Source of the DNA: Campanula takesimana
Lineage: Eukaryota > Streptophyta > Magnoliopsida > Asterales > Campanulaceae
Assembly (NCBI GenBank): GCA_026119855.1
Contig: JAOWBW010000147.1
Coordinates: 868,001-932,000 of the forward strand
Direction of reading: 5' to 3'
Length of the DNA: 64,000 nucleotides
The notes under the pieces were generated by a model. The model worked only from the letters and a program-made list of their open reading frames with translations, had not been told where the DNA came from and ran no database searches. Positions 20,379 through 32,737 of the stretch are shown here, piece by piece. The position numbers and the translations under genes were made by a program. Each line of letters begins with the position of its first letter. Position 1 is the stretch's first letter.

Positions 20379-22422
20379 TGTAACAACCGGCCCTTTTTGG
20401 CCAAATAATTATTTTAGTAAACTCTTTATTAATTAGTTATTATGTTGGGCTATTATAAATTAAGTTAGGGAATGGGTTTAATGTTGGCCCAAATGAATTA
20501 AAAACCCAATCAAATTTAAACCCTAAGTATATATATATACCCATAATAAACCCTTTCCCTCATTATTTATCACAAAAGAAAAGAAAAAGAGAGAGGTCGG
20601 GAAAGAGTGAGAGAGCGGCGTCAGAGAGGAGGCCGAGAGGGAGAAGGATCGGAGAAGAAGAAGAAGAGAGGAAGAAAAGGGGATCGAACCAAGGTAAACC
20701 TAATTCCCTAAATCTAATTCCTCCGTCTAGTCTTGTCTAGTATTGATTTCAAAGTTGGAACCCTAACTCTAAGAAGATAAATTAGGGTTTGGGAAATTTA
20801 AAAGGATGATTATGAGGATTATGGTTATGTTAATGGTGTGTAAACATATAGGTGTGTGTGTGAATGTGTACGTGTGTGCATGTGTGTGTGTAGTGTGTGC
20901 TGAATGTGTGCAGTGAGTGTGTGCAGCGTGTGTATGTGTTCTGTGTGTGTCGAGTGTGTGTGTTTGTGTATTAGGGTTTTGTATGTGTTTTTCCAAGGTG
21001 AAATTAGTGCGTGAACAGTAACGTGAATAGTGATTTTACGTGCTGTGAATAGTGATTTTACGTGCTGTGAACAGTGATTTTACGCGCTGTGAATAGAGTC
21101 TGTGAATAGTAATTTCATAAGCTGGGAATAGTGTTTTAATTAGGATTAATGCAACCCTAAAACTTATTATTGGGAATTGAATTAATATAACCCTAAGGGT
21201 AATTGAGTAATCCGAAAGGGGTATTTTGGGAACGCAAATAACGGGTAGAACGAACCCTAACCAAGGTTTAAGATGATGAACTCGTGAAGTTAAGAAAGTA
21301 AAATAAAGCCTAATGGGGACGGAGAATTAAAGTAATTCATGTTCCTAAGAAAGCCGTGTTTGCGTGTTTGTAGATTTTGCACGTGAATTTGCGAAGCGAA
21401 GACTGCAAGGCTAAGGTAAGGGATTACGATCCTTAGTTCTTGATGTCTCTATCCTTTAATGTAGGATTCCTATATATTCTTTCATGAGTAGTTACCTAGT
21501 GGCGGTAACATTTGAATTCTTAAAAGTTGTGAACGCCTTTTTAATGTTCCTACCCCTTGACATGTTTTAAATCAATGGGTACCAAAATATATCTTTGAAA
21601 TTGTATGGTGTTCTCGTACCTTGAACACTAAGTTGAAACCTTGCTATATCTTAATGTGGTATAGACATTCGCTTACTTTGCTATATCTTAATGTGGTATA
21701 GACATTCGCTTACTTCGCTGTATCTCAATGTGGTATAGACGGACTAAGTAGGTTAATCTAGTTGAAATGAAAAAGAACTAGACTTTGGTACTGCTTAAAT
21801 GAAGTAGTTGATTATCATGATAAATCTTACCTAAATGCTCTGATCAGGCATTGCACCTGAAATGGTGACGATATCTTGGAATTGACGGACTTGAAAGTAA
21901 ATGCCACCCTTCTTTTGAAAAATGTTATTGTTAACTGTTTGAATCTTAGCGGTTAACTCAATATTTAAATGAAAGCTCATCCTTGAAAATACTATCATTG
22001 TTTCGTTCTTCCGGTCATCTCTCCTTAGAAACCGGAGAGATCCCGTATGAACTTACTGAGCATTGTTCGCTCACCCCTTCCATAATATTTGCTCTCCAGG
22101 ATATAAATAGGAGGAGGTCTCGATGGACAAAAGAGGAGTTGTTAAGGTGATAATGAAGACCTTGACGATGAAGATTGAAGGAAGTCTTTTAGTAGTAGTT
22201 ACAAAGAACTATTTACGAATGTTTATTTAAATGATGGTTATAATTAGCCGTAGGAGTTTTGAAAGACAATTAATTCGCTTCCGTTATTTATTTTGAATAG
22301 TGGTTAGAGATACTAGCCGTTGATGTTTGAATTATTGTTTAAGACCGTTGTTTTCCCGCGTTTGGGGACGGGTTTTATTAAAGGATATTATATTATAACA
22401 CTCCGAAATTCGGGGTGTTACA
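20379..22422 (+). repeat. 3' LTR of the Tekay element
   Basis: It is 2044 bp, the same length as the 5' LTR, with one difference seen (22202). It is preceded by the purine-rich AAGGAGGTAAGAA. Confidence 0.96.
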
Positions 22423-22652
22423 GTTTTAAATTCTAAATATTTCTCGAATGATCTGGTTGTATTTATGAGGAATCCTTGTTAGCGAAACACTACTTGATAT
22501 TTGTTGAGTATATTTATTAGTGATAAATTATTTCTCTTTATATTCCTTGTTCATTTCTCTAAGTCTTTCATTTTTCTACAGGCTCTTTCTAACATAAGAA
22601 GGCAAGGTTCTTGTTCATATCATTTCAGTACCAAACACCATCCTTTTTCCAT

Positions 22653-23110
22653 GTAAGTTAATCGAAAGATTTAATTCTAGTAAACTATAATTTCAATTTA
22701 TTGATTTTTTAATATATTTTTGTAGCATTATAAATTGTTGTTTTATCCAACGTCCCCTATTTCCAAACACTGTGAGACTACATATATCTTTAAAGTATAT
22801 CGATTTTCTATTTAATAATATTTTATTATTGTCATAAATATTTTTTATATCTGAGTTTGATTTTTTTTATTATTCTTTTTAAATGGTAATTGATTTTCGT
22901 CCAAATTGAAGTAATAATATTTCAAAATGGAGTAGTCAAATACATTAATTACATGGAATGAAGACGTAATAATTCCCTTTGCACATCATGAAGTAGTAAA
23001 ATACTTTACCATGTCTTCATTGAGCTTCTTTTATTTTCAATTTAAGAAAAGCTAATATGTTCTAATTAATATTTGTTTAAAAATTTCCGTCGATAAAAAT
23101 TTGTACTTTT
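22653..23110. other. AT-rich intron-like sequence of gene copy B
   Basis: It lies between the exon 2 donor (GTAAGT at 22653) and the candidate exon 3 acceptor, and is T- and A-rich with no other feature. Confidence 0.45.
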
Positions 23111-23213
23111 ATCATGTTTAGTGTTTCAGAAGAGAACAACGGCTATGGCAGGCTGGATGATAATAGAAAAAAAGCGATCCAAAGGAATCAAAACATCTTT
23201 TTAATAAGGTTTC

Positions 23214-24133
23214 TGAAAGAACATGTTCTATTTATACACTTTAAACAGGTAGATGTTAGTTCACAAGAGGTCGACTATCTTGGCAGAGTAGGTCGACTAT
23301 CTTGATGTGTAGTGTGTGTGTGTTGAGTTATGCAGCGGAATAATAATGAAATAAATAGAAGACATAAATGATTAAATGATAAGTGATATGTGTGTGAATA
23401 AGTGTGAGTAAATGAGACACAAACACAAAGATGTAACGTGGTTCAGAGTATAGCAACTCTCCTATATCCACGCTTCACTGTCCTCAACGGTGAAGAAGCA
23501 ATCCACTATAATACTTCGTCAAGAAATTACAATCAATTGCAAGAAAATTCCCTCAGAATTTTCAAACCTAATTAGCCTCACTAATTAAGTTATGTACTTG
23601 TTGCAAAGTACAGAAAAAGAAAAGAAAAGATTTCACAAGTGTGAGGTTTTGGTGATCTCTAAGATGGCTCTAAAGTAGCTATGTGAGATCTATATTTGCT
23701 TATTTATTTTAGCAAAGATTTATAAATATCAAGTGTGCTTTTACAATTGAGTTTGCTTAGAAGCTTTTAATCAAATTGTATAAAATATGGCCAAGACAGT
23801 GATCTTTGCTTCAGTAGTGTTGAGCTCCTTTTATAGGCTTTTATGTTATATCCGTTTGAGTTCCAACGGTCTTCAACATCTTGGAAATGCATATGTCAGT
23901 CATTAATCTTTGACTGACATAAAGTAATGAACAGTGTTTGAGTCTGGTTTGACTTTGACTGGAAGTTTAGTTTGGGAAGAGTGATAAGGTCTCCTATCTT
24001 GAAGGTTGGTTATCTCGATAGTGAAGATAGTGGACCTGTGAATACTTGATGATTCAGTTAACTTCTTGATAATTCTTTTCAAGTTCATTAATTATTTGTC
24101 AAAACACTTAGTTAAGAAACTAGGGTTCTAATA
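23214..24133 (-). repeat. 3' LTR of Sirevirus S1
   Basis: About 920 bp. Read on the plus strand it begins TGAAAGAACATG and ends TTCTAATA, the minus-strand start being TATTAGAACC, a TG-to-TA change from the usual TGTTAG. Two direct AGGTCGACTATCTT words, 22 bp apart, start 54 bp from the LTR end (23268 and 23290). Confidence 0.85.
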
Positions 24134-24149
24134 ATTTCCCCCTTTTTGG
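24134..24149 (-). other. Polypurine tract of S1
   Basis: The minus strand reads CCAAAAAGGGGGAAAT directly before the 3' LTR; the same tract precedes the S2 3' LTR at 53033. Confidence 0.85.
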
Positions 24150-24305
24150 AAAATAATTAAGAATAGAAGTAGAATAAGATCTGTAAAGAGAACTTAAAAC
24201 ATAACACAATTAGATCACAATAAGAAATGCAAAGTTTTTAAGTTTACATCCCAAAACATATAAAAAAAAATTTAAGAATGACAAAAGGTTTGAGATAAAA
24301 AAGAC

Positions 24306-27300
24306 TTAGTGAAATAAGGATTCAATACTGTCATCACTATGATAGTCTTGTTCAGGTTGTACTTCTCCAAGGTCTACTGCAGTTAGATGTCTTTCTCTTT
24401 CAAGATTTAGTAGTTGGAGTTGCTTCTTGTTGAACTTGAAGTAGTACAGTTTGTTGTTCCAAGTGAGACTCATCCTATCATCAAACTGAATGCCGTGGTT
24501 GATCAGTTGACTCTTCTTTAGCAGAGGCTCCTTCTTTCCCAGATTTCTTGAAACTGAGGGGGCAGGACCAATTAGAAGCTGTCTTGTTGAAGACTGTCCT
24601 CTTGAAGAAGGTTGATCTTGGGTAAAGATTTCTTGAGGTTGAGTGAACTCTCTGAAATTTCTTGGAAGGGTGGAGGCTTCAGTCTGGTCAACTATCCTGC
24701 CAGCAAGTGTTTCTTGAACCAACTTGGTCAAGTCATGTCTGAGTCCCTTCATTTGAGCTCTCACATAGTTCCTAACTGCATTGATGTCTTCATGAGCAGC
24801 AGCAGGAAATGTGGATGGATATGCAGGCACAATTGGATTCGGTATGAGAGGGCAAGAGTATTGATGAAAGGGCTCTTGAAGTGATGGTTCATTTGGGAAG
24901 ATAGTAGAGCTGGGAAGGATTCCACCAAATAATCTCTTGATAGCACAGAAGCCAAACAACTTCTCACAGACTAGCTTCCAATAAATCACTTTGACGAGGT
25001 CAATGCATTTGGTTAAAACAACTCCAGATTGCGTATGGAGGCCTTCATTTAGCTTGGGAGACAACCATTGGGAGAAGAATTTTTCCCATTGAGCCATTTT
25101 TCCTTCATTAAGGCTTGAGGGAACAAGAAGGGTCTCATGGATGTAGAATTGGTTCAAGGCTAGTATGTATGTCTTCCATTCATTGTGCACAGAGAATATT
25201 CTCCCAGCAAGCTCTCTAGCAGTCATTTTTAGCTGGGCTTTTGAGTAGGTCCAATATTGACTGGAGATAGCTGAGATAAGAATTTCTTGGGGAAACTCAA
25301 GATGGTCAAATGAAAGACCAAGAGGGAGAATAGATGGGATAGAGAAGTCCACTGGATGAGAAATGAACCAAGGGGGAGGTGCATAGTACAGGTGAATTAA
25401 GTTGGTTGAAAAGAAGGGGTTAAATGAAGGATTATATGGACCAGGAGTGATGATTTCAAAAGAAGAATTTGTATGAAGGTAGGGATCATCAACTCTGGAA
25501 AAGTGAGAGGAGGAGGAAGAGAGACCAGTAGAGGGAGCTTTGTCCGGACCAAGTTTCTTCCAAGTGACATCAAATCCAAACTTTTCTTCAAGTTCATAGA
25601 ATTTAGCAATCTTACCCATATCAGATAGGGCAGAGTAGGCTTCTTTATCAAAAAGATTTTTCTCAACCAATATTGCTTTTCCCTTTCCAGATGAGACAGG
25701 AAGAGAGAGAGAAGGTTGAACAGGTCTTTCAATGGTTAATTGGGTAAAAGGAATAGATTTTGGGGATCTGGGAATAGATTGTGCAAGGTCAACTATCATG
25801 GCCACAGTTCTACCCAGGTCAGCTGTCTGTTCATGAACATCTTTAAGATTGTCATTCTCCCTTTCTTTTTCAACTGAAGGCTCAGTTCTATTGAGAATAG
25901 CATTCCCCCTACCAGTTTAAATAGATACTTCCTCAAATTGAGATAAGAGACCAGGAGTTGGCATAAATAAAGAAGATAAAGTACCTGATGATATAGGAAT
26001 TTGAGCTGGGGGAGAGGAGGCCTTTTTGATTTGAGACTCAGTTAGTGTTTTAAGGGCTTCAACAGCTTCTTGAGCTCCTGAACTGAGGGTCTCAGTTGAT
26101 GAACTATGATGAGTTGGGTCAAAATCAAATGGTTCAAGTGGTGAGATAGAAGGTGAAAGGGGTGGTGATTCTTCTTCAGGGATAATCACTTTTCTTTTCT
26201 TACTTAGAGGTTTGACTGATACTAGGGGAACCTCATCTAAGTCAATGGGTTTATTGTCCTTTTGTAGTCTCTTGGATTTTTTGGAGGGTTGGGCTTTGGA
26301 TCTTTTGTACACAAAGGCAATTTTGGTCGAGGGAGAGGGAGTTTTGATGGTGTTGGGACCAAGAGTAGAGGGTGGAGGTGCTTCAAGAAGTAAGGGTGGA
26401 ATAATTTTGTCTAAAGGTTCATGAACAGTAGGGTCATCATCTAGGTTCACTATCTTGGGTCCTTTGTCTTTCCTACCCTTTCCCTTAAATCTTTGGGCCA
26501 TTTCAGCTAGGGTTTCTCTTTCAATATCACTGCCAGAGATTGATGAGACATGAGAAGGTGAATTTTCATCTTGAAGGTCAGGATCTTGTTGATCTTCAAT
26601 AGGTTCTTGTACCCTACCCTATTGTTTATATGAGAATGTATGAATGCTAAATACCTTATATCTGTGATGGGTTGCTTGCCTATCATAGGGGGTAGGTACT
26701 CTAACTCTCATTGTTCTCCCAATTTGAAGCAAAATCCCACTCATGAACCTATATAATCCAGGATTTGTAGAGGATTTGGTTTTGATTTTAAGGTGATGAT
26801 GACCAGACCTAAGTCTAAAGTTAGACAACAACACAAAACTCCAATATGTGGTATGAACTGTATGTAATAGACACAACAATTTTTTCCACTCACTGGGGCT
26901 CATGACATGGTGAGAAGAGGTCTTTCCACACAAACCTTTCATAACTACATCAGCTAGAGTAGAAAATTGAGGAGATAGGAACTTTTTATAGACAGGTTTA
27001 TCATTATGGTAATTAGGCCATCCTTCTATAGTAGCAGTTTGAGATGAGTAATTGATGTTGGAATCCAAAATGTTTGTAATCATGTTGGGTTTATTTACAG
27101 TGCCATAAGTGGCAGCAACATCACTAGGGGATATGGTGTAGGAGGTACCTTGGAGAGTAAACTTAATGTTGTATTGCTCTGTCCAAACTCCATTATCGTA
27201 GATGTGGGAGCAGAGCAGAGGAAGAATTGGATGCTTGGCCTCCATGAATGTCTTCAGTTTTGTATTTGTGAGAAGCTCTCCAATCCATCCACAAGCTAGA

Positions 27301-27353
27301 TTAATGTAAAAGGACTTTTTAATGCGATAGCCATGGGCGGATGTGGAATTCAT
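24306..27353 (-). pseudogene. Env-like (third) gene of Sirevirus S1, two in-frame stops
   Basis: One minus-strand frame of about 1016 codons is interrupted only by TAG at 26619-26621 and TAA at 25917-25919, so the gene died recently. The N-terminal part (to about residue 240) contains DVVMKGLCGKTSS and YRFMSGILLQIG, matched in S2 by DVVIKGMCGKQSS and FRFMSGILAKKLG. The middle is serine/proline-rich with basic runs; the C-terminus has DDRMSLTWNNKLYYF. The position after pol is that of the Sirevirus env-like gene, but I see no signal peptide or clear membrane segment, so 'env-like' is by position only. The product's role is unknown. Confidence 0.75.
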
Positions 27354-27802
27354 TTTTTTAGGGTTTGAGAAGAAGAAATAGAGGATATAACGGTCACTTT
27401 TGTTTGAATGGAGAAGAAGGGTTTTATAAGGATGATTGGTTTAAGTGAAACGGTGGCTTTTAAAGGGTTGGGGGACAACGGTAGAAAGGTGAAAAGACAT
27501 GCCCTTTAAAGGAAATTTATAAGTGATGTGGACAAGCAGGTGACTCATCACAATTGTAACTGTTGAAACAGTAAATGTCTTCTATTTGTGTTTACGCAGA
27601 GGACATAGCGTGAACGGAGCAAATATTCTTTATTCCCTTAATAAATTTTGACATGGTTAAGTCCAATATTCAAGTATAATCCAGTATAACAGGCGGCTCG
27701 ATTTAATATCAACCTTACTGGAATGCATCTTTTGAGGTCTACTATCATCATTGTATCTACAACATTCATTCTCAAGGTGAATTAAATGATGTGAAATCTC
27801 TA

Positions 27803-27810
27803 TATATAAG
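27803..27810 (+). promoter_or_regulatory. TATA box candidate for the S1 antisense ORF
   Basis: TATATAAG lies 110 bp before the ATG at 27913. The same octamer lies 94 bp before the homologous start in S2 (56849-56856). Confidence 0.5.
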
Positions 27811-27912
27811 AAACATTGTAGGTGAATTACACATCACAACACCAAATATTCAGATACATATAGTTCATAGTAAGATAGTAGACATTCTTCCTTCTTATTC
27901 TCTCATAAAAGA

Positions 27913-28194
27913 ATGGGTAGACTAAAAAATATTTTTAGCCTAAGCAAGATGTCTGATCTTGTGAAGAAGTTAAAGTTTAGAGAGAGGGAAGATGAGAACG
28001 AGCAGGTAGATGAGAGATTCTTGAGAAAGTTTAGGGAATATCAGTCACAAGAAGCCATAGTTAGTGAGCAAGAGGTGGATCAGCTTCTTCCAAATGATCT
28101 AATGAAGAAGGTGGAATTGATGGAAAGGTCTATCAATATGGAGATGTGGCTACATGCTAGAGATGAGTTGTCAAGGAGGATAAAAAGAGGCTAA
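27913..28194 (+). CDS. Antisense ORF of Sirevirus S1, N-terminal part
   Basis: This 93-residue frame lies on the strand opposite to S1 gag, pol and env, between pol and env. It is very rich in K, R and E and probably helical. It aligns without large gaps to the start of the S2 antisense gene: MGRLKNIFSLSKM against MRRLPSKFSPKKM, followed by similar KKL, FLRKFREYQSQ/FEREYKSYTIQS, and EVDQLLPNDLMK/EVKQLPLDHPLK blocks. The C-terminal half seen in S2 is missing here, lost with the RT/RNase H end of pol, which fits two genes converging tail to tail. The function is unknown; nucleic-acid binding is a guess from charge. Confidence 0.6.
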   Translation: MGRLKNIFSLSKMSDLVKKLKFREREDENEQVDERFLRKFREYQSQEAIVSEQEVDQLLPNDLMKKVELMERSINMEMWLHARDELSRRIKRG

Positions 28195-28250
28195 ATAGAG
28201 GGGAGGAGATAGAGAAAAGATGTGACATTGGCAAAGGAAAAGCCAAGATG

Positions 28251-31147
28251 TCAGAGATTGAGGAAGATAAAAGACCAAATTGCTTCAAGTCTAGCAACTG
28301 GAGCATAAGTCCCATCATTGTCAATATCTTCTTCTTGTCTATAGCCTTGAGCTACCAATCTTGCTTTATTTCTTATGACTGTACCATCTTCATTCATCTT
28401 GTTTCTGAACACCCATCTAGTCCCAATTATAGTTTGATTTTTAGGTTTAGGAACAAGTTTCCAAACTTTGCTCCTTTCAAATTGTTCAAGTTCTTCCTCC
28501 ATTGCTTCTATCCAATCTGCATCAAGAAGGGCTTCATTGATCTTCTTTGGCTCCATCTGAGATATGAAGGCACTATACAAGGCTTCATCTTCAATGGTTG
28601 ACCTTGTTTGAACTCCACTGGCAATATCACCAATTACTAATGACTTATGGTGATTATTATTGTAGTTTCTGGCAATGGGGAGATCAATGTAAATATTGGA
28701 GATGGGAATGGATTTTGATTGAATGGGAATTGATGGTACTTGAGTGGATGTGCTAGGTTCACTATTGTTCCCAGTTTTGTTTTCAGTGATAGGTCTATCA
28801 TCAGTAGTAGGTCTACTATCATTAGTAGGTCTACTATCATCAGTAGGACTATTATCAAGAATAAGAACAGGGTTAGTGAGAATAGTTTCAGACTGAGCAA
28901 CTGGTGACAGATGGTGATTGTCATTGATTTTGAGGTTGCTAAAAGGTGGAAATGGTTCAGGAGAGATTTTGGGTAGATTATAAGGAAGATAGTCAAGTTG
29001 GTCTTTTTTGGAATTTTGGGAGAAAATGGGTGAATGTTCAGGCAGAGAGTCAACATTTCCAAGAGTTTTATCAAACTCATCAATTCTTATATCCTAGGAA
29101 CTGGGAGATTCATCAAAATCTACATGAATGGACTCTTCAACCACCATTCTTCTTCTATTATAAACTCTATATGCCTTGCTAGTTGCAGAATAGCCAAGGA
29201 ATATGCCTTTATCACTTTTAGACTCAAATTTGTCCAAATTATTCTTCCCATTGTTGTGAATGTAGCATTTACTTCCAAAAGCATGAAAGTAAGAAATAGT
29301 TGGAGTTCTTTCATTCCATAATTCATAGGGAGTCTTTAAGTGAAATTTGTTAATCAAGGTCTTGTTCTGAACATAGACTGCAGTTGTAACAGCTTCTCCC
29401 CAAAAATACTTAGGAAGGTTAATTTCAGATAACATGGTCCTTGGAGCTTCACATATTATTCTGTTCTTTCTTTCAGCCACTCCATTTTGTTGAGGAGTTC
29501 TAGGGGCTGAAAAGTTGTGACTAATTCCTTGTTGATTGCAAAACTCTTCAACTCCAGTGTTCTCAAATTCAGTACCATGATCTGACCTTATTCTGACTAC
29601 TTTGATGCTTTTGAGGTTTTAAACTTTATTTATCAATTTTTACTAATTGACCAAGAGTTTTTGATTTGGATTCCAAGAGAATGATCCAAGAAAATCTTGT
29701 AAAGTCATCAACTATCACTAGGGAATACCTTTTTCCTCCAAGGCTCCTGGTTCTGATTGGTCCAAATAAATCCATATGAATAAGTTCAAGTGGCCTTTTT
29801 GTATCCAATCTATTTTTGGCTTTAAAAGAAATCCTTTGTTGCTTTCTACACCGATAAGCATTGCACATTTTATCCTTTTTGAAGGATATCTTTGGAAGTC
29901 CTTTAACAATTTTGGAGGATGCATGTTTTGCTATGCTTTTAAGGTTCAAGTGAGCTATTCTCTTATGCTAGAGCCATGCCAAATCAGACTGATTATAAGA
30001 CAGTAGACATATGGCATTGGAGGATTTAGTCACTTCAAGGGATATGCAGTACACATTTCCTTTTCTAAATCCAGTAAGAATGACTTCATAATTTGAATTC
30101 TTCACTTGACCCAGGTTATGGGAGCACACAACATGAAATCCTTTGTCACAGATCTGACTGATGCTAATCAAGTTGTGCTTAAGACCTTCCACATAAGAGA
30201 CATTTGATAAGATAATGCTCTTTGTGATCAAGTCTCCATGTCATTTGACTCTGGATTGAGAGTTGTCTCAAAAAACAACATTTGATCCATCTTTTGAAAT
30301 GAAGTTCTGTAGCCATTGTTTGTTGGAGGTCATATGCCTACTACAGCCACTGTCTAGGTACCAGATTCCTACATTAAATTCCTACAAAACAATTAAAAAG
30401 AAATAAACATGGTCCCCTTTGAATTATGGGTCCAGGAGGTTAGACAGCCTTAGGGACCCAAACTTTTACAATTTTCTTAGGAGGGCTATTGTTTTTTGGG
30501 ACAAAAGATTTTTGGTTGAATGAGTTTAGGTAGGATAGGATTTGGTATATGTAGGGTGTCATCCTAAATTGTTGGTGATGGTAGTTGTGATGAGGGTGAT
30601 GATTATATGATTTGGGTGAGTGATAGGCTTTACGGAACCTTAAAGAGCTATAGTTTTAACTTTTTCTTCCTTTGTTTCCTTTTTGATAGGTCTGCTGTCT
30701 TATTGGATATGCTTGATAGGTCTGTTGTCTTCTAGATTGTCCTTGATAGGTCTTCTGTTTGTAGTTGTACAGATCATTTTGATTGTTCTTCCAAGTCAGG
30801 AATTGCTTTTGAGGGCTTGGGACATCACTTTTGTTGTTGGGATTGGTCATTTGAATGCTGCTACTGGATGCTTGATTATGATAGCTGGCCTCTTTCATTT
30901 TTTCTTGAGCCTTGTATACATCCTATTTTGTTTGGACAGGATAGATGGGTTTTCTTATAGTTTTGTCTCCCATCTTGACAAGTAACATTTTCACCAGTTT
31001 CCTTTCACCTTCAGGTAGTTTGTATTCAATCAAGGTTGGGTTATTTGCACCTAGTCCAACTTTATCAAAAGGATGCCTTTGTGTATAAAGGAAATGTGAC
31101 AGTGCTGAACTTGACTTGTTCCAAGACTCAGTTTTTGTTTTGAATGC
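28251..31147 (-). pseudogene. Decayed pol of Sirevirus S1
   Basis: Going along the minus strand: a basic gag-pol linker with repeated QQTYQ peptides (near 30680-30770); a protease trace with YLDSGCSRHM (near 30340); the GAG-pre-integrase zinc region (HKR.AHLNLK, near 29950); the integrase core with DLFGPI and VIVDDFTRFSW (29690-29790); then the reverse transcriptase N-terminus with EPKKINEALLDADWIEAMEEE and GTRWVFRNK (28580-28400). Many stops and frameshifts are present. The RT catalytic region and RNase H are absent, the sequence breaking off near 28256. Confidence 0.8.
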
Positions 31148-32704
31148 TTATTTTTCATCATTTAGGGCCTCTATTATGAGGTTGAGCTCTTTCAGTTGAC
31201 TTCTGATGTGAAGGTGATTGTTTCTTGCTTTGAAGACATTAGCATGAAGGTCGACTATCTCATCTTCTTGTTGCTTGTTCAGGTTTTGAAGGGAAAGGTT
31301 TTGTGTTTCAAGGAGGGCATTTTTGGTTTTAAGACTGTCTAGGTCTTTAGAGAATTGTAAGTTTTCAGTTATTAAGACCCTAAGGCTAGATTCTTCTTTC
31401 TTTCTCTGAATAAACAAATTACAAGCCAAATTTTTAAGACCTTCAAGGTCAAGAGAATTAAAATCAGTTACCTCTCTTAGTTCTTCTGCAGCTGCAAAAA
31501 CTTCAAGTTCCTCTTCATTTTCTGAGTCATCTTCTTCATTTGCCATGAGACATATCATGGCTTTCATCTCATTATCTGAGTCTGATGAGTCACTTTCATC
31601 ATCACTGAATTTTGACAGGTCTGCTATCATGACCTGTTCCTTCTTTTCAACTTGTTTGGATTTAGCACAGTTAAAGCAATTACACCTAGAACTGTGTATA
31701 ATGTCTTTAGAATATGATAGCTTCTTCTGAGTTGAAAAGTTTCTTGATTTCTTTGGTTCAGGGCACTCTTGAGAGTAGTGACCTATCTTTTCACAGTTAT
31801 AACATGTGACATCTTTCTTTTTAGTTTGGACTAGGTTAGAGGTGAATGCTGTGTTTCTTTTGTCAAACATCCTTTTTTGATGTCTCATTGCGTTTTTAAC
31901 AGCTATGGTAATCAAGCTAGGAATATCTTCTTGAGTTAAAGGTTTGACTTCTGTTTCTTGGGACAGGTTGACTTTCTGAATAGCATTGCAAATTAGGGAG
32001 TCAATGTCTTGTTGTGAGTAAGCTTTAGGAGCTTCTTGTGCAGCAAGAGCTATGGTGTGAGCATTGACTAAGGATGATTCAATGGTGGGTAGTTTGACAG
32101 TCCCTTCAAGTTCATATGCTTCCAATTTTCCAAAGTATTGTTCAACAGTCATAGTTGGCCATTCAATACCTTCTCTTATGGGTAAAGCACCTTTTTCATA
32201 TTCTTGAGGGAGGCTTGAACATATTTTTAGACATAGATCTTGTTGATCTAATTTCTTGCCATGATCTGACACAAGTCTAAGTGGATCTTCAAATCTGTCT
32301 TTGGCAGCACTAACTCTTTCACCAGTAGCAAACTTAAAATTGTCAAGTTTCCTTAAATGGTTATATAGGTTTTGTGGTCTGACACTTGTGTGCTTAGTGA
32401 ACTTGGTTTTGATTAAATCCCAGGCTTCTTTAGCAGTTTCAACTTTCCCAATCTCTTGGGCAAAAGAGTCATTAACACTTTTTTGTAAAATGTTTTTAAC
32501 TTTTTGATTAGGTGTTACTAAGTGTCTTTCAGTTTCAGTCCATAGGTCTGGGGTCTTGTATTTGTCCTCTCCTCCATTTGTGTCAGGTTGGGTGGGTATT
32601 CTGACTTCTTCATGAAGAACAAACCAGTTCCACACACTGTTTGAATCAAGGTATGTCTTGATCTTGGAAGATAATATTTCAAAAGATGTTAAGCTTAAAG
32701 ACAC
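31148..32704 (-). CDS. gag: Gag of Sirevirus S1
   Basis: The frame is open for 518 codons. The N-terminal part is a copia gag domain (WDLIKTKFTKHTSVRPQNLY, about residues 90-115). The zinc knuckle CYNCEKIGHYSQEC (CX2CX4HX4C) is near residue 300 and is followed by a second cysteine cluster (SSRCNCFNCAK), an acidic serine stretch, and a C-terminal coiled coil with repeated L and N positions (about 440-515). The length and the extended C-terminus fit Sirevirus gag. The frame ends at a stop at 31148 where the coding would normally run on to pol. Gag packages the element RNA in the cytoplasm. The frame is intact although pol is ruined. Confidence 0.85.
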   Translation of the reverse strand: MSLSLTSFEILSSKIKTYLDSNSVWNWFVLHEEVRIPTQPDTNGGEDKYKTPDLWTETERHLVTPNQKVKNILQKSVNDSFAQEIGKVETAKEAWDLIKTKFTKHTSVRPQNLYNHLRKLDNFKFATGERVSAAKDRFEDPLRLVSDHGKKLDQQDLCLKICSSLPQEYEKGALPIREGIEWPTMTVEQYFGKLEAYELEGTVKLPTIESSLVNAHTIALAAQEAPKAYSQQDIDSLICNAIQKVNLSQETEVKPLTQEDIPSLITIAVKNAMRHQKRMFDKRNTAFTSNLVQTKKKDVTCYNCEKIGHYSQECPEPKKSRNFSTQKKLSYSKDIIHSSRCNCFNCAKSKQVEKKEQVMIADLSKFSDDESDSSDSDNEMKAMICLMANEEDDSENEEELEVFAAAEELREVTDFNSLDLEGLKNLACNLFIQRKKEESSLRVLITENLQFSKDLDSLKTKNALLETQNLSLQNLNKQQEDEIVDLHANVFKARNNHLHIRSQLKELNLIIEALNDEK

Positions 32705-32724
32705 TTAAGTCTTTTAGAAACCAG

Positions 32725-32736
32725 CTCTGGTACCAA
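32725..32736 (-). other. Primer binding site of S1 (variant initiator tRNA-Met type)
   Basis: The minus strand reads TTGGTACCAGAG, one change from the common TTGGTATCAGAG, starting just after the LTR. Confidence 0.85.
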
Positions 32737-32737
32737 T

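Larger units (their letters stand above)
12262..22422 (+). mobile_element. Intact Tekay-type Ty3/gypsy chromovirus, very recent insertion
   Basis: The element is 10,161 bp. Its 2044-bp LTRs have equal length and I found one difference (G at 14085, C at 22202). The target duplication GTTTT is perfect (12257-12261 and 22423-22427). The primer site TGGTATCAGAGC is at 14308-14319, and a purine-rich tract lies just before the right LTR. Gag-pol is a single uninterrupted 1503-codon frame ending in a chromodomain, and an extra 193-codon frame precedes it. All parts needed for autonomous movement appear present, so it may be active. It sits in intron 1 of gene copy B. Confidence 0.96.
12079..23213 (+). 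pseudogene. Small gene copy B, split by a Tekay element in intron 1 and cut by Sirevirus S1
   Basis: Exon 1 is 12079-12129 (MLSSRWRMLLLRPPDSK, donor AAG|GTAATT). Exon 2 is 22582-22652 (contains RRQGSCSYHF, acceptor CTACAG, donor AT|GTAAGT) and aligns with exon 2 of copy A. A candidate exon 3 begins near 23116 (VSEENNGYGRLDDN) and stays open until Sirevirus S1 begins at 23214. Intron 1 contains the whole 10.2-kb Tekay element in the same orientation. Whether the intron is still spliced cannot be told from sequence. The 3' end is lost or displaced by S1, so I call it a broken copy. Confidence 0.55.

Noticed and set aside
24306..27353. Calling the third Sirevirus gene a true envelope glycoprotein
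   Set aside because: No signal peptide or membrane-spanning segment could be seen; only its position supports the name.
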